Source: CAYTSA01 sp964440345
GTDB lineage: Bacteria > Desulfobacterota > Desulfovibrionia > Desulfovibrionales > Desulfovibrionaceae
DNA length: 48,727 nucleotides
Assembly: GCA_964440345.1 (NCBI GenBank)
Contig: CAYTSA010000020.1
Span: 1-48,727 of the forward strand
Reading direction: 5' to 3'
The notes under the pieces were generated by a model that was given only the letters and a program-made list of their open reading frames with translations, was not told the origin of the DNA and made no database searches. Positions 16,671 through 23,501 of the stretch are shown here, in pieces. The position numbers and the translations under genes are program-made. Each line of letters begins with the position of its first letter. Within the stretch, counting starts at the first letter, position 1.

Positions 16671-17036
16671 TTACAAACCAAGCGACTGCAGCTTTTCGAC
16701 GACAGCTTTGGCGTCCTCGGCTCCAGGGGCCAGGGGCAACCGATGCAGCACGCCCAGGCCTTCGCTCCATTCGTGAAATTCTTCGTCGCTCATGGGACTG
16801 GCCATGGCCGTGTTGATCATGGCGTTTATAGTCATCAGTTCCGCCACAAAATCACGCGGCGCCCCGTCTGGCAGTTCATGGTCCACTACCGCCATGTGCA
16901 TATCCCCGGCTTTGGCCGCCTCCCTGGCCGAGGCTGCATTGCCGGCCAGGGACACGGTCACGCCGGGAAGGGCCTTCAACGTTTCCATAAATTCTTCCCA
17001 CTGCTCTGCACTGGGCGAAACCACCAATATGTTCAT
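16671..17036 (-). CDS. Atypical receiver-like protein of the orange-protein-like cluster
   Basis: A 121-residue protein with the outline of a CheY-type receiver. It has an N-terminal strand MNILVVS, an Ala-rich helix, and AVVDHELPDG, where the Asp near residue 52 matches a phosphoacceptor position. The acidic pair expected after strand 1 is replaced by SPSAE, and the conserved C-terminal Lys is absent, so normal phosphotransfer is doubtful. It starts 12 bp after the zinc-ribbon gene, with AAAGGAATACC upstream. It probably serves as a signalling or interaction partner of the cluster. The domain call is by pattern only. Confidence 0.6.
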   Translation of the reverse strand: MNILVVSPSAEQWEEFMETLKALPGVTVSLAGNAASAREAAKAGDMHMAVVDHELPDGAPRDFVAELMTINAMINTAMASPMSDEEFHEWSEGLGVLHRLPLAPGAEDAKAVVEKLQSLGL

Positions 17037-17048
17037 ACGGTATTCCTT

Positions 17049-17300
17049 TTATCCGGTTTTGCCGCAGCATGATCCCGGCCCGGCGCAGCCGGCTGCGCCA
17101 GGGGTGGAGCCGCAGCACGCTGTGTCCCCCGGTCCAGAAACGCCCGCGCCGGTTTTGCCGGTCAGCGAACTGGTGACGGACATTTGCCGCTTCGTATTGC
17201 CTGAGCCGCACTCTGGGCAGGCCGGATTGGCCCCGGCCCGCAGCTCCAGCGCCTCGCCTTCAAACCCACAGTCCGTGCAGCTGATGTCAAAAATAGGCAT
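17049..17300 (-). CDS. FmdB-type zinc-ribbon protein
   Basis: An 83-residue protein starting MPIFDISCTDCGFEGEAL. Cys8/Cys11 and Cys28/Cys31 (CPECG) form the CxxC...CxxC zinc ribbon of the FmdB/putative regulatory family. The glycine-rich tail has additional Cys pairs (ACC, SCC), which is unusual and could bind metal. The start at 17300 is fixed by AAGGAGAGGGCC. An in-frame ATG at 17333 lies in the repeat element upstream. It is the fifth gene of the orange-protein-like cluster. Confidence 0.8.
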   Translation of the reverse strand: MPIFDISCTDCGFEGEALELRAGANPACPECGSGNTKRQMSVTSSLTGKTGAGVSGPGDTACCGSTPGAAGCAGPGSCCGKTG

Positions 17301-17316
17301 GGCCCTCTCCTTGTGA

Positions 17317-17380
17317 GCTATTTCCTGAAACAATGGCGCATTGTCTCAAAATCGAGCGTTGCCTCAACGCGAAAATGCGC
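17317..17380 (-). repeat. Dispersed 63-bp hairpin element, copy 2
   Basis: Reverse-strand copy of the element at 11829, lying in the 91-bp spacer between the NifX-like gene and the zinc-ribbon gene. The arms are less perfect here (CCTGAAACAATggcgcATTGTCTCA). Confidence 0.75.
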
Positions 17381-17391
17381 GAGTCTGGCAA

Positions 17392-17781
17392 TTACAGGCT
17401 GGGCGCTTGCGCCGCGCCGCAGGTCTGGTTCTGGGTGAATTCCTGCAGCTTGCCGGCCAGCAGCGCTTCGACCGCCGCGCCTACGCTGGGAGCTACGCCG
17501 CCGTAAAACACCTGAATGCCTACCTGGTTGAAGCCCATGAGCGGCCGCAAGCCCATGCCGCCGGCAATGAGGGTGGTGACGCCGTTCTGCTTCAGGTGGT
17601 TCACCGGGGCCATGCAGCCGCCCTGCTGGTGCGGCACGTTGGGCAGGTTGGAGACTTCCAGCACCTTCCCTTCTTCTGCGTCCACCACAGTGTAGATGTC
17701 GCAGTGGCCGAAGTGGGCGCCCAGGCCTGCTTCCAGGCCGCCAGGATGTTGCGAGGGAACGGCAATACGTATCTTTGTCAT
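17392..17781 (-). CDS. NifX/COG1433-family iron-molybdenum cofactor-binding protein
   Basis: A 129-residue protein of the dinitrogenase Fe-Mo cofactor biosynthesis family (NifX/NafY/orange protein). It shows the strand MTKIRIAVPS, the AHFGHCDIYTVVD segment and LIAGGMGLRPLMGF, with a HQQGGCMAPV loop. Family members bind Mo- or Fe-containing clusters non-covalently. Desulfovibrio orange protein, a relative, carries a Mo-Cu sulfide cluster. It follows the MinD-type ATPase by 13 bp. No nitrogenase genes are in the window, so a role in nitrogen fixation is not supported. Confidence 0.85.
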   Translation of the reverse strand: MTKIRIAVPSQHPGGLEAGLGAHFGHCDIYTVVDAEEGKVLEVSNLPNVPHQQGGCMAPVNHLKQNGVTTLIAGGMGLRPLMGFNQVGIQVFYGGVAPSVGAAVEALLAGKLQEFTQNQTCGAAQAPSL

Positions 17782-17794
17782 TGCTATACTCCTG

Positions 17795-18715
17795 TTATGT
17801 TTTTGCTTTGCTTTTTTCCCGGGCCAGGGATTCGATGCATTCCCAGGCCTGGCGCAGTGTGTCTACGACGGGCGCTTTTGCTTCGCCAGCGGCGGCTTCG
17901 GTCACTGCCTGCCGGCGGACCATGGCCCGAGTCACTTCCTCGTCGTGGGGCAACTTGCCGGCCACGGGGTATCCCTTGTCCCGGCAATAGGTTTCAATGC
18001 GCGCCTCTTCGTCCAGGTTCAAGTCATGCTTGTTGATGAGCACCGCGGGGGTAATGCGGAAATGGGCGCACAGCTCGGCCACGCGCTCCAGATCGTGCCG
18101 GCCTGAAGGCGTGGGTTCAGTCACAATGACGGCCAGGCTGGCCCCTGATAATGAACTGATAACCGGGCAACCGATGCCGGGCGCGCCGTCGCACAGGATC
18201 AGGTTCATATTCTTCGCTGCGGCGAGCTCTCGGGCCTGCTGCTTGAGCAGGGTCACCAGCCGGCCGGAGTTCTCCTGGCCCGGAAACAGCTGGGCGTGGA
18301 CCATGGGCCCGAAGCGGGTCTCGGAAACGTACCACTGCCCGCAGCGCCGGGCCGGGAAGTCTATTGCCTGCTCGGGACAAAAGGTTACGCAGACCTTGCA
18401 CCCCTCGCAGCGCAAGGGGTCCACGGCATGGCGTCCGTCCTGCTCCACTATGGCCCCATAGTGACACATCTCCATGCAGGTCCCGCAGTTAACGCACTTT
18501 TCTGGGTCTACCACCGCCTCATTGCCGGAAACGAATTCCTCGGTCCGCTGCACTTTCGGCTGCAGCAGAATGTGCAGGTCCGGCGCGTCCACGTCCAGGT
18601 CGCAGATGACCGGTTCGCCGGCCAGATGGGCCAGGGCCGCAGTGACCGAGGTCTTGCCGGAGCCGCCTTTGCCGCTGATGACCACAATTTCGGTAATGGG
18701 CTGGGAATCAGGCAT
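17795..18715 (-). CDS. MinD-superfamily ATPase with inserted 2[4Fe-4S] ferredoxin domain (second of two)
   Basis: A 306-residue P-loop ATPase. The deviant Walker A GKGGSGKT lies at 15-22. Two clusters are inserted after the first third: CVNCGTCMEMC near 72-82 and CEGCKVCVTFC near 101-111. The ATPase core resumes with LCDGAPGIGCPV and EPTPSGRHDLERV. This is the COG1149-type architecture seen beside orange protein in Desulfovibrio. The ATG at 18715 overlaps the upstream paralogue by 8 bp, so the two are coupled and probably form a heterodimer. The likely role is ATP-driven cluster handling or positioning. Confidence 0.88.
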   Translation of the reverse strand: MPDSQPITEIVVISGKGGSGKTSVTAALAHLAGEPVICDLDVDAPDLHILLQPKVQRTEEFVSGNEAVVDPEKCVNCGTCMEMCHYGAIVEQDGRHAVDPLRCEGCKVCVTFCPEQAIDFPARRCGQWYVSETRFGPMVHAQLFPGQENSGRLVTLLKQQARELAAAKNMNLILCDGAPGIGCPVISSLSGASLAVIVTEPTPSGRHDLERVAELCAHFRITPAVLINKHDLNLDEEARIETYCRDKGYPVAGKLPHDEEVTRAMVRRQAVTEAAAGEAKAPVVDTLRQAWECIESLAREKSKAKT

Positions 18716-19595
18716 GGCTGGCCTCCTGTGCGGCAAGGTTGCGCAGTCCGTCCCGCAGCTGGATAAAGGTTTGCCGCAGTTCAGGCGAGATGTCCGCCAC
18801 AAGCCGACCCTGGGAATACCCGGCGGCTATGGCCCGGTCGTAGGGTATTTCCGCCAGCACGGGCAGCTTGTGTTCAGCGCAGTACTCCTGCACGGAGGCG
18901 TCGCCCAGGCCGGCCCGGTTGATCACCACCCCCATGGGCTTGCCAAAGGGAGAAAAGGCTTCGTGGGCCAGTTTGAAGTCGTGATAGCCAAAAGGCGTGG
19001 GTTCAGTGACCAACAAAATGAGGTCTGCGTCCATCACTGCTGTAACAGCCGGGCAGCTGACCCCGGGAGGAGCGTCGACGACTGCGTCTTCCGGGCCGTC
19101 AGCCGCAGCCAGAAGCCCGTCCAGCTGGTGCTTCACCTCGCGCATCAAGGGCGGGCTCATGGCCTCGCTGATGCGCAACGTACCCATCATAAACTCTATG
19201 GAAACATCCCCCGCCGCTACTGTTCCGGTTTCTATGGTCCCCAGCTCCCGCCGGCCCGGCGAAAGAGCCTTCTCCGGGCATATCGCCAGACAGCCGCCGC
19301 AGCCGTGGCACATCTCCGGAAAGGTGAGCAACGTGTCCGCCATAACGGTAATGGCCTTAAACTGGCACAGCTCTGAACACTGCCGGCACAGCGTGCACTT
19401 GCTCTCGTCTACGACCGGAATCTCCAGGGCCACTGTTTCACGCACCCGTATGTCTGGATTGAGAAACAGGTGCAGGTTGGGCTCCTCCACGTCCAGGTCA
19501 ACGGCGGCCAGGGGGCGGTCCCAAACCCGGGCGAGGGAGGCGGAAACAGTGGTTTTGCCTGTGCCGCCCTTGCCGCTTGCTACTGCTACTATCAT
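18708..19595 (-). CDS. MinD-superfamily ATPase with inserted 2[4Fe-4S] ferredoxin domain (first of two)
   Basis: Paralogue of the next gene, 295 residues. Walker A GKGGTGKTT is at 9-17, ferredoxin-type CTLCRQCSELC and CHGCGGCLAIC lie near 70-110, and the ATPase signature DAPPGVSCPAVTAV follows. It starts 76 bp after the DUF134-NifX fusion, across a spacer holding the dyad GAACATT/AATGTTC (19625-19631 with 19646-19652). In Desulfovibrio, such ATPase pairs are encoded with orange protein and have been linked to cell-division placement. Here that is inferred from context. Confidence 0.88.
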   Translation of the reverse strand: MIVAVASGKGGTGKTTVSASLARVWDRPLAAVDLDVEEPNLHLFLNPDIRVRETVALEIPVVDESKCTLCRQCSELCQFKAITVMADTLLTFPEMCHGCGGCLAICPEKALSPGRRELGTIETGTVAAGDVSIEFMMGTLRISEAMSPPLMREVKHQLDGLLAAADGPEDAVVDAPPGVSCPAVTAVMDADLILLVTEPTPFGYHDFKLAHEAFSPFGKPMGVVINRAGLGDASVQEYCAEHKLPVLAEIPYDRAIAAGYSQGRLVADISPELRQTFIQLRDGLRNLAAQEASHA

Positions 19596-19671
19596 GTCAG
19601 ACCAGTCCTTATTTAGTACGCCTTGAACATTTTCTGATACTCAAGAATGTTCCAAAGTTTTTCAGGGCCGA

Positions 19672-20382
19672 CTACTTGTTGGGCGAAGCAGCCATGGCCA
19701 CTTGGCCGTTCTTGTAGCGCTCCACAGCTTCGGCCACGGTCACGCCGTCCAGGTCCTGGCCCACTTGCAGCCCGGCGGCTTTCAGGGCCTGAAAGGCCTT
19801 GGGACCAACAAACCCGGTCAGCACCACCTTGGCCCCGGCGTCGGCCACTCGCTGGGCGGCCTGGATGCCTGCGCCGTGGGCCATGGCCTGGGAGCCTCCG
19901 TTATCAATGTATTCAGTCTCCATGGTCTCCACATCCACCACCACAAATCCTCCAGCCCGGCCAAACCGGGGGTCTACCTTGTCCTGCAGTGTGGGACCTT
20001 CGCTGGTGACGGCTACCTTGGTCATGTCAAACTCCTTTGGCGCTTTGCGCGTCTGTTCTGAAAATTCAGGGGGTTCATGCAGTTCGTAATGCCCGCCCTC
20101 AATGCGCAGGGTCCGCCCCTGCACCAGAGCCCGGGTCACGGCCTTGCGGCCCCGGGCCAGTATGCGGCCAAAGGTGTGCCGCGAAACGTGCATGCGTTCT
20201 GCGGCCTCTCCCATGGTCATGTCTTCCAAATCGGCCAGGCGCATGGCCTCCAGACTCTCCACGTGCAGCTGCACTTCCGCCTGCCGACAGGGCGAGGCCG
20301 CGCACAGCGGCGCGCCATGGGGCTTAAAAGAGGAGACGTCTGGCTCCTGGAAGATGCGGCAACATTTTCGCGGGCGCGGCAT
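19672..20382 (-). CDS. DUF134 DNA-binding domain fused to a NifX/orange-protein-like domain
   Basis: A 236-residue fusion. Residues 1-105 are a DUF134 protein: MPRPRKCCRIF start, a Cys-containing segment, then a sigma-like helix-turn-helix TMGEAAERMHVSRHTFGRIL. Residues about 120-236 are a COG1433 domain (DPRFGRAGGFVVVD, GAGIQAAQRVADAGAKVV, GPKAFQALKAAG), close to orange protein in pattern. Cluster or metal state could thus control DNA binding. The ATG at 20382 follows AAAGGACATGAGTAT. It heads the cluster, and its promoter region contains a palindrome that may be its operator. Confidence 0.85.
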   Translation of the reverse strand: MPRPRKCCRIFQEPDVSSFKPHGAPLCAASPCRQAEVQLHVESLEAMRLADLEDMTMGEAAERMHVSRHTFGRILARGRKAVTRALVQGRTLRIEGGHYELHEPPEFSEQTRKAPKEFDMTKVAVTSEGPTLQDKVDPRFGRAGGFVVVDVETMETEYIDNGGSQAMAHGAGIQAAQRVADAGAKVVLTGFVGPKAFQALKAAGLQVGQDLDGVTVAEAVERYKNGQVAMAASPNK

Positions 20383-20401
20383 ATACTCATGTCCTTTTGT
20401 T

Positions 20402-20443
20402 TTGCTCAAACGAGCAATTAAAACGCCAAAAGCCTCCTGTCAA
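20402..20443 (-). promoter_or_regulatory. Promoter with overlapping palindrome upstream of the DUF134-NifX gene
   Basis: On the minus strand, TTGACA (20443-20438) and TAATTG (20420-20415) are spaced 17 bp apart, a sigma-70-like arrangement. The dyad TTGCTC-AAAC-GAGCAA (20402-20417) overlaps the -10 region and fits an operator for the HTH domain of the adjacent gene. Both calls are by eye. Confidence 0.5.
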
Positions 20444-20915
20444 TACTTTCCCGCAAAAAAAAGGGGAGTCAGTCTCAACGAAACCCACTTCGTTCTAACG
20501 CCTCAGTATGTCTGGAAACTGAGCCAATTGCCTTGCCATGCCCTGCGCATTCGGGACGTTTAGCGGCCTTGACCGAGTGTTACAGAGGTTGAGGCTGCAT
20601 TATTGCAAGACTCACATATACGAAAATACCTTTTTGTTGCGTCACTTATTGCATTCACTGTTCTGCAATTGTGCACCTATGGCGGCATGCATTTTTTTTA
20701 AGCTGGCCTGTCACAAAAAGAGTACTGCATACATGTCAATAAGACGCAACGGCAAGTTGCGTCGTACACTGCGCTGCTTACAATGCTGGCTATACAACAC
20801 TACTTTTTTCGAATACACGAAACGTTTCACACTTGGGCTTCTTATAAGGTCATTTTATACCTGCATTCGAATTGGGAGCGGCATATCACTTTTACGCGAT
20901 TATGGAGGACATGAA
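20410..20915. other. 506-bp AT-richer intergenic region
   Basis: Apart from the promoter of the minus-strand gene (20402-20443), I see no gene here. A frame open from 20538 into the phage-like gene reads as implausible protein (very rich in Cys, Leu, Arg and His), and a strong ribosome binding site marks the real start at 20916. The composition differs from neighbouring coding DNA and may mark an old phage boundary. Confidence 0.5.
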
Positions 20916-21389
20916 ATGATCACAAACGGTTGCAACGCCGGCACAGACCAGAAGCAGCGGGCAAAGGTTATCGGGTTTCTGCGCGGCAACATGGATGCAG
21001 TGGCGTTTTGCGAGCTTGTCTTCTTTATCAGCCAAGTTTGGGACGACCTGATAGACGGCGACAAGCCAATAGACCGGGAAAATGTGAACCGCGCTTTCTG
21101 GGCGGCCCTGGTCTCCATCCCCTGGAACCCTTTTTTTGCCCGGCACGCCAACGTGCTGGGCCCCATCATGCGCGCTTACATTGCCGACTGGTTCGCGGCC
21201 AACGATCTGGAGCAGGGCAGCGAGCATGACCAGACAGTCGCCTTTGCCTTGCGCGACGCTGTGGGCGGCGTTTTGGTGCAGTGCGCGTACCTGGTGGGCG
21301 GTTATGAATGGATGCGGCGCACTGCCCCGGACATCCGCCGGCTGGTGCATGATGAAAACCTTGACGACTATCTGAGAGGGCTCAAATGA
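20916..21389 (+). CDS. Phage-like protein of unknown function upstream of virion-like gene
   Basis: A 157-residue soluble protein starting at 20916 behind TGGAGGACATGAA. It has the segments FCELVFFISQVWDDLIDG and an aromatic, acidic C-terminus (YLVGGYEWMRRTAPDIRRL). I do not recognise a catalytic motif. Its ATGA overlap with the next gene, which looks like a podovirus-type internal virion protein, places it in a phage morphogenesis context. No terminase, portal, capsid, integrase or lysis genes are nearby. Confidence 0.6.
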   Translation: MITNGCNAGTDQKQRAKVIGFLRGNMDAVAFCELVFFISQVWDDLIDGDKPIDRENVNRAFWAALVSIPWNPFFARHANVLGPIMRAYIADWFAANDLEQGSEHDQTVAFALRDAVGGVLVQCAYLVGGYEWMRRTAPDIRRLVHDENLDDYLRGLK

Positions 21390-22645
21390 GTTACGATTTT
21401 TTTGGCGACACTGGCGGGCTGTTGGACACAGTTCTGGACCTGGGACAATCTGGCTGGAACCTCTACCAGGATTACGAACAATGGCAAAACGCAGGCGAAA
21501 TGGCGGGCCAGTATGCAGACTTGGCCTCCACCTCTTCTGAGTTGCAGTCCGCAATTGCCGCCCAGAAGCTGGCCCTGGCCACCGACCAGTGGACCACCTA
21601 CAAGGATGATTTTCTCCCTTTGTACGAAAGCATGCTTTCCGCCACCACAGACGAGATAGAACTTTTTGCGCCGCTCAAGAAGGCCCAGGTGGACCAGGCC
21701 TTGGCCGACCTGGCCAAGTACGCTTCACTCAAGGAAGCGCAAGTGGACGAAGCGCTTTTTGACCTGAGCTTGTACCGGCCGCTCAAAGAGGCTCAGGTGG
21801 AGGACGCTTTGGGGAGCATGAAACTCTACCAGCCCCTGAAGCTGGCTCAGGTGGAACAGGCCCTGGCGGACTTGGAGCTGTACCAGCCGCTGAAAGAAGC
21901 CCAGGTGCAGGACGCCTTGCAGGACCTGGAAACAGGCCGGGAAGTCAAAGACGCCCAGTCGCGCCAGCTGTTGAGGAACCTGGACCTGTACGCGCCCCTG
22001 GTGGAGCAGTACGCAAAAGCAGCCGCCCAGGGCGAGGAGGCAGACACGGGCCAGGTCATGTCCCTGGCGTCAGCCGACGTGGCCCAGGCTTTTGCCCGGC
22101 AGCGTGACAGCAACCAGCGCCAAACCGCCGGCCGGGGGCTGCAGCCGGGCCAGGCTGCTTTTGCAGACCTGGTCATGGACGTGGAAGAAGCCGCAGCTGA
22201 CGCAGCCGCGCGCACCCGGGCCAGGCAAACCGAGAAACAACGGACGGAAGACGAATCCAAAGCCATGTTAGGGTCGGCCCTTTCCCTGCTGGCGCCCAGC
22301 ACGGCCGGCTCCCCGGCGTCAGCCAGCTACGCCCTGCAGCCGGCCAGCTTCGCTTCCCTGTCCTCGTCCTACAGCGCTCCGGCTGCGCCCAACCTGGCCG
22401 CCGGCGTGGGAGGAACAGATTTTTCCAGCCTCTCTGCGCCCAGCTACGGTCTGCCCTCGTCCCCGCTCTCCAGCGTTTCCGCCCTGCTTTCCGACGCCGG
22501 CGACTACTACGGACAGTTGGCGCATTCATACGCCGGACTCAGCCAGCAGGCAGGGGGCAACTACGAGCAACTCACCCAGTCCATGATCAACGCCGGGACA
22601 GACATTCTCTATTCCGGGCTGGACCTGCTGGGGTTCAACACTTAG
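21386..22645 (+). CDS. Phage internal-virion-like protein with 18-residue repeats
   Basis: A 419-residue protein. After an N-terminal helix region, residues about 92-199 consist of six 18-residue units with the core LYxPLKEAQVxxALxDL, predicted as a long regular helical array. A further helical part (about 205-290) and a low-complexity Ala/Ser/Pro tail follow. This layout is seen in internal virion or ejection proteins of short-tailed phages. It starts inside the stop of the preceding gene (ATGA). The pair stands alone among housekeeping genes, so it is a phage remnant or a co-opted module. Confidence 0.6.
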   Translation: MSYDFFGDTGGLLDTVLDLGQSGWNLYQDYEQWQNAGEMAGQYADLASTSSELQSAIAAQKLALATDQWTTYKDDFLPLYESMLSATTDEIELFAPLKKAQVDQALADLAKYASLKEAQVDEALFDLSLYRPLKEAQVEDALGSMKLYQPLKLAQVEQALADLELYQPLKEAQVQDALQDLETGREVKDAQSRQLLRNLDLYAPLVEQYAKAAAQGEEADTGQVMSLASADVAQAFARQRDSNQRQTAGRGLQPGQAAFADLVMDVEEAAADAAARTRARQTEKQRTEDESKAMLGSALSLLAPSTAGSPASASYALQPASFASLSSSYSAPAAPNLAAGVGGTDFSSLSAPSYGLPSSPLSSVSALLSDAGDYYGQLAHSYAGLSQQAGGNYEQLTQSMINAGTDILYSGLDLLGFNT

Positions 22646-22732
22646 GGATACTGGCCTCACGGTGAAAAGGGTTGGCGCATGGGGCTATCTGGCCGACATT
22701 GTTTTGTAACAAAAATACGTCATACACTTTAG

Positions 22733-23491
22733 ATGACTATCTTCTCTGTCCTGGCGCGCTGTGCAGTGCTGACGGCGTTTATTGTCTCTTGCGTTGCGCT
22801 ATCCCTCCCGGGAGCAGTTATGGCGGCGGATATTTCCCTGTTTACGGAAAATCTGCCGCCGTACAACTATTTGCAAAACGGCGAGCTCAAAGGCGTCAGT
22901 GTAGATTTGGTCAAGGAAATATTGCGGCGTACGGGGGATACCGGCCATTTCCAGGTCCACGCCTGGCCCTGGGCGTTCAAGTCAGTGCGTAAAGGGGGCC
23001 CGGACACCGCCATTTTCACCATAGCCGAGCATTCCCAAAGAACTGAGATGTTCCGGTGGGTGGGACCTCTTCTCTCCATGAGCAGGGTGTTCTTTGCCGA
23101 CGCCAGATGGCGGACCCCCATGACAACTTTGGAAGAAGCAAAAAAATACCTAGTCGGCGTAAGCAAGGACAATGTCCTCCACGCTTTTTTACTAGAGCAC
23201 GAATTCCCGAAGATAAGCGTTTCCGCTCAGGGCGGACTGTTCGAGAATCCCAAGCTGCTGCTTAGCAACCGCATCCAGTTGTGGCTTGAAGACCGCCGGG
23301 TGGTTCGCTACAAGTCGCAAGCCATGGGCATTGACCCCGGCTCTTTCAAAGAATTGTTTGCCCTGCCCCCGGTGCAAGGCTACATCGCCTTTTCCCTGGC
23401 CACCAGCCAGGAGCGCATAGACGTTTGGAACGCTGCGCTGCAAGAGATGAAAGCCGACGGAACCTGGGCGGCAATAGCCGAAAGTTTTTGA
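22733..23491 (+). CDS. Periplasmic amino-acid-type solute-binding protein
   Basis: A 252-residue family 3 extracellular solute-binding protein. The N-terminal signal peptide (about 1-31) ends near VMAAD. The mature part begins ISLFTENLPPYNYLQNGEL, a typical SBP_bac_3 opening, and continues with GVSVDLVKEILRRTG. No ABC permease or ATPase is adjacent, so it may be an orphan binding or sensory protein. The stop lies 10 bp from the convergent AsmA-like gene. Confidence 0.85.
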   Translation: MTIFSVLARCAVLTAFIVSCVALSLPGAVMAADISLFTENLPPYNYLQNGELKGVSVDLVKEILRRTGDTGHFQVHAWPWAFKSVRKGGPDTAIFTIAEHSQRTEMFRWVGPLLSMSRVFFADARWRTPMTTLEEAKKYLVGVSKDNVLHAFLLEHEFPKISVSAQGGLFENPKLLLSNRIQLWLEDRRVVRYKSQAMGIDPGSFKELFALPPVQGYIAFSLATSQERIDVWNAALQEMKADGTWAAIAESF

Positions 23492-23501
23492 CACGCCCCC
23501 G

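Noticed and set aside
20538..20915. N-terminal extension of the phage-like gene at 20916
   Set aside because: The extension is rich in Cys, Leu, Arg and His and does not look like protein. TGGAGG lies just before the ATG at 20916.
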